Counted from the first letter of the stretch, positions 26,358 through 36,233 are shown. The stretch is DNA of 64,000 nt from Listeria farberi (GCF_014229245.1 NZ_JAARZJ010000016.1:1-64000), one strand, 5' to 3'. The notes: generated by a model from the letters alone, not told the origin. A program made the numbers and translations.

Positions 26358-27135
26358 GAATGGTAACAAGAGTCATGTACCCAATAGAAGTGAAAAAAAT
26401 GGCAATTCAAGATGAAAAAAGAAAATATAGCAGTCCGTCTCATTATGGATGAACTAGGTAGTAAAAATAAGACGCAGATAGAAACTTGGTAGGGATGGTA
26501 TAGGCATGGAGAAATGAGCATCGTTCAAATTTGTTGACTCTTTGATATTCCTCGCTCCACTTATTTTCGATGGAGAGGCCCCCCTAAATGTAGGAGAACT
26601 TACTGAATTAGAGGCAGTCGTTCAACGAATCTGTATCGCTAATCACTTTAGATATGGTATAAGAAAATTACTACGCTTATTAACCGAGAACGACGAGTAA
26701 GTAAAAATACCATACAGCATATTATGCAAAAAATAATTAGCAATGTCGAGCGAAGATAAAGAAGAAAAGAACGGGGCAATATCATCACTTATACGATAAT
26801 ATACTCCAGAAAAGTTTAATATTTAATGAACCTCTTAACAAACATTACCTACTTACCTTTTTGGAAAAAACAACTTGTTTTTATCTTCCATTATGGATTT
26901 GTATAACGGGAAGATTATTGCCTATACCATTAAAGATAAGCAAGATGTTTTCTTGGTTTTAGACACATTACACCAGCTTCCTAAGGAGTGCGATGGCTTA
27001 TTGTAAGTGATTAAGACTTCGTTCATACTTCATATCAAAAGCAAGCAAGTTCAATTAAAAAGTATTACCATGAGTATATCTCATAGAGGGATACCTTCTG
27101 ATAATGCCTGCATCGAATCGTTTCAAGCCTCGCTT
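26358..27135 (+). pseudogene. IS3-family transposase remnant (OrfA and OrfB)
   Basis: Begins MVTRVMYPIEVKKMAIQ (OrfA-like), later IMDELGSKNKTQIETW-like text with stops. OrfB traces include LYNGKIIAYTIKDKQDVFLV and IPSDNACIESFQASL, the DDE-end motif. Many frameshifts and stops. The expected C-terminus is replaced by sequence also found at 5999-6090, so the element was joined to other DNA before it decayed. Confidence 0.75.
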
Positions 27136-27183
27136 CCACTAACTTTCATTCCCTATATTATCCATATAAAACGCATGCAAATA

Positions 27184-27534
27184 TTAGAACATCTTATTTC
27201 CGCTCGAGCTTTTTTTGCTAAAACACTCTAAGTTTTTTATTACAAAGCTAACCAAATATATCCCTATAAATAACATAAAAAAGCTGTATAACATAGCTAG
27301 CAAATGGACTGTAATACCTGTGTTCCCTTTAAAAGCAGCATCAATAAAATTACTTTTATTATCAATGTTGTTACTCACTGTTAACCAGCGCACCGGACCG
27401 CCAAATTCATATAAATAGCTGGCGCCTTTTGAACCATCGGCTATTGCTACTTCCGGAGGTAAAATCAATAGCATTATCAGCATCAAAGTACATGTTATAA
27501 ACAATATATTTATCGATTTCTGAATTTCTCCCAT
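27184..27534 (-). CDS. Two-helix membrane protein, unknown
   Basis: 116 residues from the ATG at 27534 (AAAGGAG 7 nt before). Helix 1 about residues 8-30 (INILFITCTLMLIMLLILPP), an outside loop with GSKGASYLYEFGGPVRWLTV, and helix 2 about 78-100 (LLAMLYSFFMLFIGIYLVSFV). The C-terminal few codons run into the shared fragment also seen at 5999, so the natural end may be lost. No family recognised. Confidence 0.5.
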   Translation of the reverse strand: MGEIQKSINILFITCTLMLIMLLILPPEVAIADGSKGASYLYEFGGPVRWLTVSNNIDNKSNFIDAAFKGNTGITVHLLAMLYSFFMLFIGIYLVSFVIKNLECFSKKSSSGNKMF

Positions 27535-27893
27535 GCAAATCTCCTTTAAAATCTGTTTTCTTAATATTACCATAAAAACAAAGTATAAATGAAATCAGGA
27601 CCACTGTATCATCTTTGCAAATTCTTTCTTTTTTTGAAAAGGTAATAAATATTCATAAAGACATAAAACCCCATTCTACTTACCTATAAGCAAGTAGAAG
27701 ATATTTTTTGAATTAGGAACCATTAAATATTCGTATACTCTATTGTTTTCATGATAATACGGCATATTTACTTGTTTTATACATAAAAAAGAGAACCTTA
27801 GCTATCTAGAAATTCCTTTGAACTTGCAAAAAATGACGAAAGAAGCTTTAATAACATATTTTCTGTTCCTAACGAACAAAAAAGAAAATTGAA

Positions 27894-28071
27894 GTGATTA
27901 TTCAGATTCTTAAGTTAAGAAAACAACATAATTGAAGTCAAGCTGAATTAGCGGAAAACTGCGGACTGGCACAAACTCGAATAGCTAGGATAAAAATCTT
28001 GATAGTAATCCTATACTAAATACATTACTAAAAGTTCTTGGATCATTTGATAAGATACTAGTTATTACATA
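27894..28071 (+). pseudogene. Xre-type HTH regulator remnant
   Basis: Plus-strand text IQILKLRKQHN-stop-SQAELAENCGLAQTRIARI, then frameshifted LLKVLGSFDKILVIT-like sequence, is a recognisable Cro/C1-type HTH. The stop stands where these proteins have tryptophan (TGG to TGA). No intact frame. Confidence 0.65.
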
Positions 28072-28133
28072 AAAACTTCATCATTTACAAATAAATTGTA
28101 TAGTTATCAAAAACAACGCAAAAAGCACCCCGT

Positions 28134-28181
28134 AAAATAATAGTCTCTATCTCTCTTTTCAAGGGTGTAGACTATTATTTT
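28134..28181. terminator. Long-stem hairpin
   Basis: AAAATAATAGTCT pairs perfectly with AGACTATTATTTT (13 bp) around a 22-nt loop, with flanking T-run. Lies after the HTH remnant. Confidence 0.65.
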
Positions 28182-28267
28182 TTGTTATGCTACTACCGCT
28201 ATTTTCTGTATGGATGTCTCAGGACGCATTCTTTATATTTTTTACGTAAATCAATAATAAGAGAGAG

Positions 28268-28296
28268 TTGATTGTTTGTACTAAATACTGTACAAT
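28268..28296 (+). promoter_or_regulatory. yefM-yoeB promoter and operator
   Basis: TTGATT (28268-28273), 17-bp spacer, TACAAT (28291-28296). Two hexamers TGTACT (28277-28282) and TGTACA (28289-28294) lie with centres 12 bp apart, the arrangement known for YefM-YoeB binding. Confidence 0.75.
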
Positions 28297-28318
28297 AAAA
28301 TAAAAGGAGGAAATGCAG

Positions 28319-28570
28319 ATGTCTGTGACCACTTATAGTAATGCCAGAAAAAATTTCAAATCCTTAATTAAACAAGTAAATGAAGATAATGATGCGGTTA
28401 CTATTACAACAAAAGAAAATAAAAATGCCGTTTTGATCTCAGAAAGCGAATATAACAAATATATGGAAACCATTTATTTATTACAAAATCCTGCCAACGC
28501 AAAGCGCCTTAATGAATCTATGGAGCAATTAGAAACAGGTAAGCTAAAAGTGATAACACTAGATGAGTAA
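28319..28570 (+). CDS. yefM: YefM antitoxin (Phd/YefM family)
   Basis: 83 residues from the ATG at 28319, 8 nt after AAAGGAGG; the ATG two codons earlier is too close to the site. Sequence SVTTYSNARKNFKSLIKQVN, AVTITTKENKNAVLISE and YNKYMETIYLLQNPANAKRL is textbook YefM, with the toxin-wrapping C-terminus. It binds YoeB and represses the operon. Overlaps yoeB by 8 nt. Confidence 0.95.
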   Translation: MSVTTYSNARKNFKSLIKQVNEDNDAVTITTKENKNAVLISESEYNKYMETIYLLQNPANAKRLNESMEQLETGKLKVITLDE

Positions 28571-28832
28571 GTTAAACGTTTTATTTACTAGCCATGCTTT
28601 TGAAGACTATATGTTTTGGCAATCTACGGATAAAAAACAAATAAAACGGATTAACGAATTAATTAAAAGCATTCAAAGAGATGGACAGTTAGATGGAATA
28701 GGCAAACCAGAAAAGTTGAAGGGAAATTTAAGTGGATTTTCTAGTAGAAGAATTGATCGAGAGCATCGGTTAGTCTACAGAGTAGAAAATGAGCAAATAG
28801 AAGTTATTTCATGCAGGTATCATTATGCGTGA
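28563..28832 (+). CDS. yoeB: YoeB mRNA interferase toxin
   Basis: 89 residues. ALl family landmarks are present: AFEDYMFWQSTDKKQIKRIN, GIGKPEKLKGNLSGFSSRRI, DREHRLVYRVE and the end ISCRYHY, including the catalytic Glu, Arg, His and Tyr region. YoeB cuts mRNA at the ribosomal A site. Intact with its antitoxin, so probably functional and serves to stabilise this region. Confidence 0.95.
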   Translation: MSKLNVLFTSHAFEDYMFWQSTDKKQIKRINELIKSIQRDGQLDGIGKPEKLKGNLSGFSSRRIDREHRLVYRVENEQIEVISCRYHYA

Positions 28833-29028
28833 AGAGTGTAACGTAGAAATTTTAATCAATTAAAGTACTTTTTGATTTGCATATAGGACGGAATTTCTTT
28901 ATGCTTGTATCTAATAGTGGATTATTTTTCAATTGGAATCACTAAAGTTAACTAATCCCATTTTAAATTGCCATAAACTGCGTGAATGTCTAGCTATCTC
29001 TCTAGATGAGAAACTATAAAATAAACTG

Positions 29029-29054
29029 CGCCAAGCAAAAGCTTGGTGTCTTTT
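29029..29054 (+). terminator. Hairpin with T-run
   Basis: CGCCAAGC, loop AAAA, GCTTGGTG, then TCTTTTTT. Strong rho-independent form, 200 bp after yoeB. Confidence 0.75.
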
Positions 29055-29167
29055 TTACACTCTTTCAATCTTACAAAATCACTCTCATCAATAAAAAAGA
29101 GAAGATATTTTGTAGTAAGACACAAAAGTTAGACCAAATGCCGACCAGAGAAATCTGGTTGGTATTT

Positions 29168-29482
29168 TTATGCGTTCATCCATTCACCACGGTACTGAAT
29201 AGGACTACAACCAAGTTTCATTTTAATTCGATGGTAATATTTGAATTCCGCTGTATCCGTGATTACTTTTTGATGAGGAAAAACTGTATAAAAACGCCGG
29301 TGAATATGTTTTTTGCAACTTGTCCAATGGTTCCTTTGTAAGAATTGTAAATCAATTTGATTTTCTAACCCTTCGATGATTTGTTTGCAACTAGGTTCAG
29401 AAATAGAAATGTTATTAAACTTAGCCATTTCTCGAATAAATGTTTTTTCTTTGTCAGATACTCTAAATGCAATTGTAGTCAT
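29168..29482 (-). pseudogene. Ribbon-helix-helix antitoxin start joined to IS3 transposase end
   Basis: Residues 1-46 (MTTIAFRVSDKEKTFIREMA, SISE) match RelB/DUF6290-type antitoxins and are preceded by AAAGGGAG. Residues about 70-104 (YYHRIKMKLGCSPIQYR, EWMNA) are the end of an IS3-family transposase. No toxin gene follows. It is a chimeric frame left by an insertion and deletion. Confidence 0.7.
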
Positions 29483-29788
29483 TGATTGACACTCCCTTTT
29501 TTTAGTTGCTATACGGCTAAGAAATAGTGACTACTTTCCTAACCTTTTTAGTTATTTAAGACTATTTAATCATACAACGAAGATTCTTAGGTAAAAAATC
29601 CTGATTGTCCGTTATTCACTCAATCTCCTACCGCTAATTTTTGTACGAATGTCCCAATGCCCCTTATCTTGTGTCACCCATTTAATAGGTCAATATCTAC
29701 AGGGAGGGGTTCAAGCTATCCAAATTTAACAATCCAATCTATTTATAACCTACACAAGCTTTTGTAAATTATAAATAATAACTGAGTT
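29483..29788. other. Intergenic between antitoxin remnant and selA end
   Basis: About 300 bp, AT-rich, likely remains of the insertion. No clear terminator for the sel operon was found. Confidence 0.35.
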
Positions 29789-31186
29789 TTAGACTTTGTA
29801 TAATTCTCTAAATTGTTCTGTAATCAGAGCTAATTCCTCATCTTCAATTGTACGCAAATCTAAATAAATTGCATCTTTCTTAATTCTTACAATGATTGGA
29901 ATTGTCGCTTTTCTTAATCGTTTCTCAAGTTCACTTGCTGATAATACTTTACTTTTCATACAAACTTGAACACTCGGAAGTGCAACTTCTGGATATGCCC
30001 CACCACCTACTTTTGCTGGTTCTTCTGTTTTTGTAAATTCCATTGGTAAGGATAACGTGGCTAGCTCTTGCAATAAATATTCTGCTTTTTGGTGAAGAGT
30101 TGCTTTTGAGCAAGTAAGTTTTTGTAAGGTTGGAATTTTTTCTAAAACAGTAGCTTCGTCTAAATAACACTTTAAAGTGGCTGCTAATGCCATTATTGTC
30201 ATTTTATCGACTCGTAGCGCCCTAGTTAACGGATGTTTTTTCATTGCTTGAATTGCTTCTTTTTTACCTACAATAATCCCCGCTTGTGGACCACCTAACA
30301 ATTTATCGCCACTAAACGTTACAACATCACAATATTGTACTACTTCTTGGACAGTTGGTTCAAATGGAAATCCATATTTTTCCATGTTAAGTAGCAAACC
30401 ACTACCTAAATCATTTACAAGTGGTAAATCATATTTTCGAGCAATCTTTGCTACTGTTTTATAATCCACCGTTTCGGTAAAGCCAACCACTTTATAATTA
30501 CTTGTATGTACCTTTAAAATTGCTCCGGTCTGTTCACTGATTCCTTTTTCATAATCAGCAGCACGGGTCTTATTGGTCGTTCCTACTTCTTTAAGTGTAC
30601 CACCACTAAGTTCAATAATATCTGGAATTCGAAATGACCCTCCAATTTCCACTAACTCTCCTCGCGAGATCACAAACTCTTTGCCTTGTCCGATTGTCGA
30701 AAGCGCTAAAAGCACGGCTGCAGCATTATTATTAACAACTAACGCTGCTTCTGCGTTAGTAAGTTGACATAATAACTCTTCAACATGTTCATAGCGTGAG
30801 CCTCGTTGACCTGTTTCAAAATTGTATTCTAGTGTTGAGGCATGTTGAGCAATTTCAAAAACTTCATTAGCAATGTGCTGGCTTAGATTAGCACGGCCCA
30901 GATTGGTATGTAAAACAGTTCCTGTTGCGTTAATAACAGTTTTAAGCGAGCAGGCACTCTGCTTCTGGATTTTTTCGCAAATTGTGGTAATTAGCGCTTC
31001 CTGCGAAATGGATTGACAAGTCCCAGCAAGAATGGCTTGCCGTAATACGCTAGTTTCTGTCTGAACAATTTTTTTTACTAATGCAGAAGAATGAGTAGCT
31101 AGTAATTTATTAATCGGTTTTGTCTTTAAAATCTGATCTACCGCAGGGATATTAGCTAATAATGATTGCACCGAATTTACCTCCAT
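29789..31186 (-). CDS. selA: L-seryl-tRNA(Sec) selenium transferase
   Basis: 465 residues, full length. PLP enzyme that converts seryl-tRNA(Sec) to selenocysteinyl-tRNA(Sec) using selenophosphate. Visible: NATGTVLHTNLGRANL, EYNFETGQRGSRYEHVEELL, VNNNAAAVLLAL, and VTFSGDKLLGGPQAG with the PLP lysine. The end VRIKKDAIYLDLRTI is also typical. Last gene of the prd/sel operon; it starts directly after the stop of the desulfurase gene (31187), so the two are coupled. Partner of the tRNA at 44801. Confidence 0.96.
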   Translation of the reverse strand: MEVNSVQSLLANIPAVDQILKTKPINKLLATHSSALVKKIVQTETSVLRQAILAGTCQSISQEALITTICEKIQKQSACSLKTVINATGTVLHTNLGRANLSQHIANEVFEIAQHASTLEYNFETGQRGSRYEHVEELLCQLTNAEAALVVNNNAAAVLLALSTIGQGKEFVISRGELVEIGGSFRIPDIIELSGGTLKEVGTTNKTRAADYEKGISEQTGAILKVHTSNYKVVGFTETVDYKTVAKIARKYDLPLVNDLGSGLLLNMEKYGFPFEPTVQEVVQYCDVVTFSGDKLLGGPQAGIIVGKKEAIQAMKKHPLTRALRVDKMTIMALAATLKCYLDEATVLEKIPTLQKLTCSKATLHQKAEYLLQELATLSLPMEFTKTEEPAKVGGGAYPEVALPSVQVCMKSKVLSASELEKRLRKATIPIIVRIKKDAIYLDLRTIEDEELALITEQFRELYKV

Positions 31187-32323
31187 TTACATAATTTTCA
31201 CTAATTTTTTTACAGCCTCAATAGCATGCCTTACTTCTAATTCAGTGTTCATACTTGAAAATGAAAAACGCACAACTCCTGTTGCTTTTGTGCCAAGCTC
31301 CTGGTGAATAAGCGGCGCACAGTGCATTCCTGAACGAACAATAATATTTTCCTGTTCTTCTAAATACGTTGCAATCGTTGCGGAGTCTATTCCTTTTAAT
31401 GTGAATGATATGATATTATTTTGCTTTGCTAGTACTGGATTTGCGTAACAAGTTAATTGAGCCAAATCTTTAATCCCATTATAAAAAAGATTAGCCCACG
31501 TTCGTTGTTTCTTTTCAAGTACCGCTTCACCTTGTTGGCATAAATAATCAATTCCCGCTGATAGTCCCATGATTCCTGGAGTATTCAATGTGCCTGCTTC
31601 TAAATGTTCTGGATAATCGATTGGCATACATTTAGCCATTGATAGTATTCCGCTTCCACCTGAAAGTAATGGCTCCACAACTAATGTTTTTTTTAAGCAA
31701 ATCCCGCCAATTCCTTGAGGACCAAACAGAGACTTGTGTCCAGTAAAACAAACTGCATCTAATGCATATTTGGTACAATTAATTGGTAAGACACCTGCTG
31801 ATTGTGCAACATCAACGAGTAACAATAACTTATTTATTCGACAAAAACGGCTGATTTTTTCTAAATTGAGTGCCGATCCCGTCACATTAGACACATGTGA
31901 AACAATCACTGCTTTTGTATTTATTTGTTTTAACTTTTCTAGCATGGTTAGATCTACTTCATAGTTTGTAGTAAGCGGTAAAAATGAAATCGCTAATCCT
32001 AATTGATAGAGTGGTCGTAAAACGGAATTATGTTCTGTAACAGTCGTGATGACGTGATCTTTTTCTGTTAGTAATCCCTTGATAATCGTATTAAGTGCCA
32101 TTGTGGCATTTTGTTGAAAAATCACTTCGTAATCATCATCAGCTACAAATAATCTTTTTAATTTTTTTCGAGTTTCTTCAATTTTTTTATAACTATTTAA
32201 AGAATAGCGATTTGCTCCACGGTTAGGATTCCCATATTCAGCTGAAGCAAGCATTGCATAAACTGCTTGGGCAACACTATCTGGTTTCTTATTGGTTGTA
32301 GCAGCATGATCAAAATAATACAT
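31187..32323 (-). CDS. Cysteine desulfurase family protein (selenium-linked)
   Basis: 378 residues. Class V aminotransferase: YFDHAATTNKKPDSV, EVIFQQNATMALNTII, VSHVSNVTGSALNL, VDVAQSAGVLPI and the PLP lysine in CFTGHKSLFGPQGIGG. The cysteine loop RSGMHCAPLIHQ supplies the persulfide/selenide cysteine. This is the short NifS-like subfamily that co-occurs with SelD, YedF and DUF3343 in Firmicutes. It probably releases selenium from selenocysteine or sulfur from cysteine for SelD. Lies between selB and selA. Confidence 0.9.
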   Translation of the reverse strand: MYYFDHAATTNKKPDSVAQAVYAMLASAEYGNPNRGANRYSLNSYKKIEETRKKLKRLFVADDDYEVIFQQNATMALNTIIKGLLTEKDHVITTVTEHNSVLRPLYQLGLAISFLPLTTNYEVDLTMLEKLKQINTKAVIVSHVSNVTGSALNLEKISRFCRINKLLLLVDVAQSAGVLPINCTKYALDAVCFTGHKSLFGPQGIGGICLKKTLVVEPLLSGGSGILSMAKCMPIDYPEHLEAGTLNTPGIMGLSAGIDYLCQQGEAVLEKKQRTWANLFYNGIKDLAQLTCYANPVLAKQNNIISFTLKGIDSATIATYLEEQENIIVRSGMHCAPLIHQELGTKATGVVRFSFSSMNTELEVRHAIEAVKKLVKIM

Positions 32324-32338
32324 CCAAAACCTCTTTTC

Positions 32339-34222
32339 TTAAACCAGTTTGCGTTTATTTTCAACACGTTTTGTGATATTTGCTTTATCTAATGCTTCTA
32401 AAATCAGCATCGACGATTTACGTGATGAACTTGTTAAATCTCTAAAATCAGCTAGTGTCATCTCCCCGTTTTTATGAATATATACTTGTACCTGCTTGAT
32501 TGCTTGCTGGTACATGCTTTGCAAAAGAACATATTCATGCGTCAGATAAACCACTTCTTTATCTGCCATGCTCTCCAAGACCTCTGCTGCAGTTGGATTA
32601 TTTGCGAGTAAGTCTTCTACTTTGAGCGGTGTAAAGCGACTTTTTTCAAGACTCATTAAGATGCGCGCTTTTTCTTTTTCTTGATAACTATTTAAATTTA
32701 CGTTAAACGTCATATTTGCATAAAGTTGATTGCATTCTTTAAGTTTTTTTTCTTTTACAAATTGTGTTAATAAAAATTGTAATTCTTTTAAACTCATCTC
32801 TTGTTGCCAAAGTGTATATATTTCTTCTTTAGGCATTCCCATTCGCAAACGATATTTCTTATGATAAGCATTAAGTTGGTCTAAAATCTTGTCTCTCACT
32901 ATTTGATATTTTTCGTGATGAATCCATCCTTTTTGGTAATGAAACACGCGTTTAGAATTTTCCCACTCCGCTAAAATTTTTTCAATATTCGCTTGTGACT
33001 CACTCGTATAGGTAAGCATTTGTGAAACAGGGGTGAAAATTTCATTTTTATTTTTCAGAAAGTCTGCTAATACATCTTCTAAACTCCCTTTTTCTTTCAC
33101 TTGTAATCTCTCTAAAATTTCTGCACGAAAGCGTCGATGTTTGCTTGGATTAGCATCTAAAACAACACCGCCACCAATCGTTCTCATTGGAGAATAAGAA
33201 CGTAAAATAAAGTTATCACCTGCTTTGACCGCAACTTGTTCTTCTAATCGTAATTGCAAAAAACCAGCATCTCCCGCTTCAAGTTGTTCTATTCCAATCG
33301 GTACAACGCGTGCCATCACTTCTTTTGTTCCAATCAAAACACGAACTCGTTCCCACAATTGCAAACCTTTAGGAGAACTTGGTAAACACATCAGCTTCAC
33401 ATCTAACATCCATGTAGCAGCAAGTTGTTTCACTTCTGCTATAACTTCCCCTCTAGCTACTTCATGAGTAGACAAATTGGCAATATTCAAAGCTGTTCGC
33501 TGACCAGCAATCGCTTGTTTCACTGCCTTTTCATGTATTTGAATACCCCGAATCCTCGCTCTTCGCTCAGAAGGATAGATTATTAATTCATCACCTACAC
33601 AACAGACACCTTCTATCAATGTTCCTGTTACAACTGTTCCAAAGCCTTTTACTGAAAATACACGATCAATATTCAAACGCGGACTTGCATTAACATTGCG
33701 TTTATTTTCAATTTCACTACTCATTTTTGTAATCGTTTCTTTCAACACTTCTAAACCAATTTGCTCTACTGCGTCGGTTTCAATTATAGTTACATGTTCC
33801 AAAATCGTCCCTTGGATATAAGAATGTATATCTTCCATGACAAGTTCTCGTAACTCCTCGTCAAGTGTTCCAACTTTTGTCAAAACAATAATGAAATGCT
33901 GAATTCCAAGCAATGTTAAGATGTCAATATGTTCTTTTGTTTGCGGCATAATACCTTCACCTGCATCAATAATCAGCAATGCTATATCAATTCCCGGAAG
34001 ACCTGCGACCATATTTTTAATAAATTTCTCATGTCCCGGAACATCTACAATCCCCACTCGTTCACCATTCGGTAAATCTAAGTAAGCAAATCCTAAGTTG
34101 ATCGACATGCCGCGATCTTTTTCTTCTTTAGTAGTATCTGTTTCAATCCCGGTCAGCGCCTTTATCAACGTTGTTTTACCATGATCAATATGACCTGCTG
34201 TCCCTACTACAATTGTTGACAT
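32339..34222 (-). CDS. selB: Selenocysteine-specific elongation factor
   Basis: 627 residues from the ATG at 34222 (GAGGTGG 5 nt before). GTPase: GTAGHIDHGKTTLIKAL (G1), DKGMSINLGFA-like switch, VDVPGHEKFIKNM (G3), VLTKVG (G4-like). EF-Tu-like domains II and III follow, then C-terminal winged helices (about 370-627) that bind the SECIS hairpin, for example FRDLTSSSRKSSMLILEAL. It delivers Sec-tRNA to UGA codons carrying a SECIS. Its clients here are prdB and prdC. Confidence 0.96.
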   Translation of the reverse strand: MSTIVVGTAGHIDHGKTTLIKALTGIETDTTKEEKDRGMSINLGFAYLDLPNGERVGIVDVPGHEKFIKNMVAGLPGIDIALLIIDAGEGIMPQTKEHIDILTLLGIQHFIIVLTKVGTLDEELRELVMEDIHSYIQGTILEHVTIIETDAVEQIGLEVLKETITKMSSEIENKRNVNASPRLNIDRVFSVKGFGTVVTGTLIEGVCCVGDELIIYPSERRARIRGIQIHEKAVKQAIAGQRTALNIANLSTHEVARGEVIAEVKQLAATWMLDVKLMCLPSSPKGLQLWERVRVLIGTKEVMARVVPIGIEQLEAGDAGFLQLRLEEQVAVKAGDNFILRSYSPMRTIGGGVVLDANPSKHRRFRAEILERLQVKEKGSLEDVLADFLKNKNEIFTPVSQMLTYTSESQANIEKILAEWENSKRVFHYQKGWIHHEKYQIVRDKILDQLNAYHKKYRLRMGMPKEEIYTLWQQEMSLKELQFLLTQFVKEKKLKECNQLYANMTFNVNLNSYQEKEKARILMSLEKSRFTPLKVEDLLANNPTAAEVLESMADKEVVYLTHEYVLLQSMYQQAIKQVQVYIHKNGEMTLADFRDLTSSSRKSSMLILEALDKANITKRVENKRKLV

Positions 34223-34232
34223 TTGCTCCACC

Positions 34233-34499
34233 TCAATCTACTAGTACTTTTTTAAAGGTTGTATGCAAACCTGTTTGTTTTCCTTGGTACAGACCTTGTG
34301 TCGTTATTTGTTGTTGATTCAGCAACTGTGTTACTGTCTCAAGAGCTTCAATATGGAACTGCAATGACAGACCGCAATCCGCTATTATTTTTTCTGGTGT
34401 TGGAATTAATCTTGCTTGAATCTGCGCAACTTGTACTAAACGCTCGCTTTCCATAGCAGCACGCGTAGAAGTAAAAACAAATAAGTAAAATTGTTTCAT
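34233..34499 (-). CDS. DUF3343, putative Se/S carrier-like protein
   Basis: 88 residues: FYLFVFTSTRAAMESERLVQ, ARLIPTPEKIIADCGLSLQF. This is the DUF3343 / Se_S_carrier family (PF11823), short proteins found almost only beside selD-yedF-type genes. The single conserved cysteine in ADCGLS may carry selenium or sulfur. Encoded between yedF and selB, with gaps under 20 bp. Confidence 0.85.
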   Translation of the reverse strand: MKQFYLFVFTSTRAAMESERLVQVAQIQARLIPTPEKIIADCGLSLQFHIEALETVTQLLNQQQITTQGLYQGKQTGLHTTFKKVLVD

Positions 34500-34516
34500 T
34501 GCTATCGCTCCTATTT

Positions 34517-35113
34517 TTAAGGTTTAATGACTTTTGCACTTAAGCGAAGTAACTCAACAATGTGATACATATTCGTTATTTCTCCGACTGCTATTTTATC
34601 TTGCAAACCATAGAAATCAACACACGCACCGCACACATAAATCAATACTCCCGCTGTTTTTAATGCTTTTAAATCCGTTAATAACACCGAATCAGCTGTC
34701 ACAAAATGGGCTCCAGCATTATAAAAAATAACATGTTCTGGCAGTTCACTCTGTTCTGTTAAAGCATAAACAAAACCTTTTAACAATGTTTGCCCTAGCC
34801 GCTTATCTCCTTGCCCCATAGTATCTGTATCAATCACAATGCTATAACTACTTATAGTCGGTTGCTTTAAATCTACTTTTTCTACTTCACTAGTAGCTAT
34901 TTCTAAATCAAATTGTCGAATAGTCACTAAATAAGTTGAATCAACTTCTTCTACTAGTTCACAATGAAGATTTAACTTCGCTGCCATTTTTTGTAAATTT
35001 TGAACAGCAATTTTATTATCTACAATCGTTGTTACCGTCGTATGCGTTTGTAGTGCTTGTTTTGTTTTAATTACTGGAAGTGGACAGGCCAGCATTCGTG
35101 CATCAATTCTCAC
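34517..35113 (-). CDS. yedF: Selenium metabolism protein YedF
   Basis: 198 residues. An N-terminal TusA-like domain (RIDARMLACPLPVIKTKQAL, cysteine in the ACPLPV motif) is joined to a C-terminal DsrE-like domain (VIDTDTMGQGDKRLGQTLLK, VIFYNAGAHFVT, YVCGACVDFYGL). This two-domain form is the YedF subfamily linked to selenium use. It probably moves selenium or sulfur between the desulfurase and SelD. Confidence 0.9.
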   Translation of the reverse strand: MRIDARMLACPLPVIKTKQALQTHTTVTTIVDNKIAVQNLQKMAAKLNLHCELVEEVDSTYLVTIRQFDLEIATSEVEKVDLKQPTISSYSIVIDTDTMGQGDKRLGQTLLKGFVYALTEQSELPEHVIFYNAGAHFVTADSVLLTDLKALKTAGVLIYVCGACVDFYGLQDKIAVGEITNMYHIVELLRLSAKVIKP

Positions 35114-35125
35114 AGCAATCCCTCC

Positions 35126-36169
35126 TCATTTCACACGGATTTCCCAACTATCTTTCGTTATTACTTTACCAAAATCAACTGCAGGTATCTCCGCTTCCTG
35201 AAGTGCGGCAACCAATTGTTCTGCTTCCGCTTCAGGAATACTGACTAACAAGCCGCCTGAAGTCTGGGGATCAAAAAGTATTTCTTCTAAACCGAAATCA
35301 TTCTGCTCAAAGTGAACAAAAGATTCCAGATAATTACGATTTCGTTGTCCACCAGCAGTCAACAGAAACTCATTAGCAGCTTGTTTCGCAGCTGCTAAAA
35401 TCGGAATTTCACTACTAAACAAACACGCTGAAAAAGTGCCATGCAGCAATTCGTGTAAATGTCCAAGCAAGCCAAAACCTGTTATATCTGTACAACTTGA
35501 TGCCTGAAAATCACCTATAATTTCGCTGGCATCTTTATTAAGAGTTTGCATATAACCTATTGCCTCATCAAATGATTTTTGATCCATCTCTCCTACACTA
35601 TATGCAGTTGTAATAATCCCAACACCTAAGGGTTTTGTTAATACCAAATGATCGCCTAACTGGCAGTTGTTATTTCTTAGCAACTTGTTAGGATGAATTG
35701 TACCGGTAACTGAAAGACCATATTTAACCGAAGCATCATGGATAGAATGTCCACCCACTAAAATGCCGCCTGCTTCTTTTACTTTTTCAGCTCCACCACG
35801 GATGATTTCTTTCAAAATTGCTAAGTTTTTGTCTTCTGGAAAACAAACAATATTCATTGCTGATAATACTTTACCTCCCATTGCATATACATCACTTAGT
35901 GCATTTGCAGCTGCAATTTTACCAAATAAATAGGGATCACTTACCATCGTAGGAAAGAAATCTAGCGTCTGAATAAGCGCCTGCTCTTCAGAAAGTTTAA
36001 TCACTGCTGCATCATCAGCTGTATCAAAACCGACAAGCAAAGAATCACTTTCTGTCTTAGGTATACCCTGCAAAATCTCATCTAAATGTCCTGGCCCAAT
36101 TTTCGCATTACATCCACCGCAGATAATTAATTCTTCTTTTGACGCTACTGCTTTACGCTTATCTATCAT
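35126..36169 (-). CDS. selD: Selenide, water dikinase (selenophosphate synthetase)
   Basis: 347 residues. Makes selenophosphate from selenide and ATP. Visible: ICGGCNAKIGPGHL, the active-site loop with cysteine where some SelD proteins have selenocysteine, and the catalytic lysine; FDTADDAAVIKL; TLDFFPTMVSDPYLFGKIAA; GGHSIHDASVKYGLSVTG; TDITGFGLLGHLHEL; LFDPQTSGGLLVS. All expected metal and ATP residues seem present. Supplies SelA. It begins the sel half of the operon, 64 bp after the permease gene. Confidence 0.96.
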   Translation of the reverse strand: MIDKRKAVASKEELIICGGCNAKIGPGHLDEILQGIPKTESDSLLVGFDTADDAAVIKLSEEQALIQTLDFFPTMVSDPYLFGKIAAANALSDVYAMGGKVLSAMNIVCFPEDKNLAILKEIIRGGAEKVKEAGGILVGGHSIHDASVKYGLSVTGTIHPNKLLRNNNCQLGDHLVLTKPLGVGIITTAYSVGEMDQKSFDEAIGYMQTLNKDASEIIGDFQASSCTDITGFGLLGHLHELLHGTFSACLFSSEIPILAAAKQAANEFLLTAGGQRNRNYLESFVHFEQNDFGLEEILFDPQTSGGLLVSIPEAEAEQLVAALQEAEIPAVDFGKVITKDSWEIRVK

Positions 36170-36233
36170 TTATACTTCCGCTCCTTAGGCTAGAGTCAAA
36201 ACCGCCTGTTTAAATCCAAGGAAAACCTTGGAT

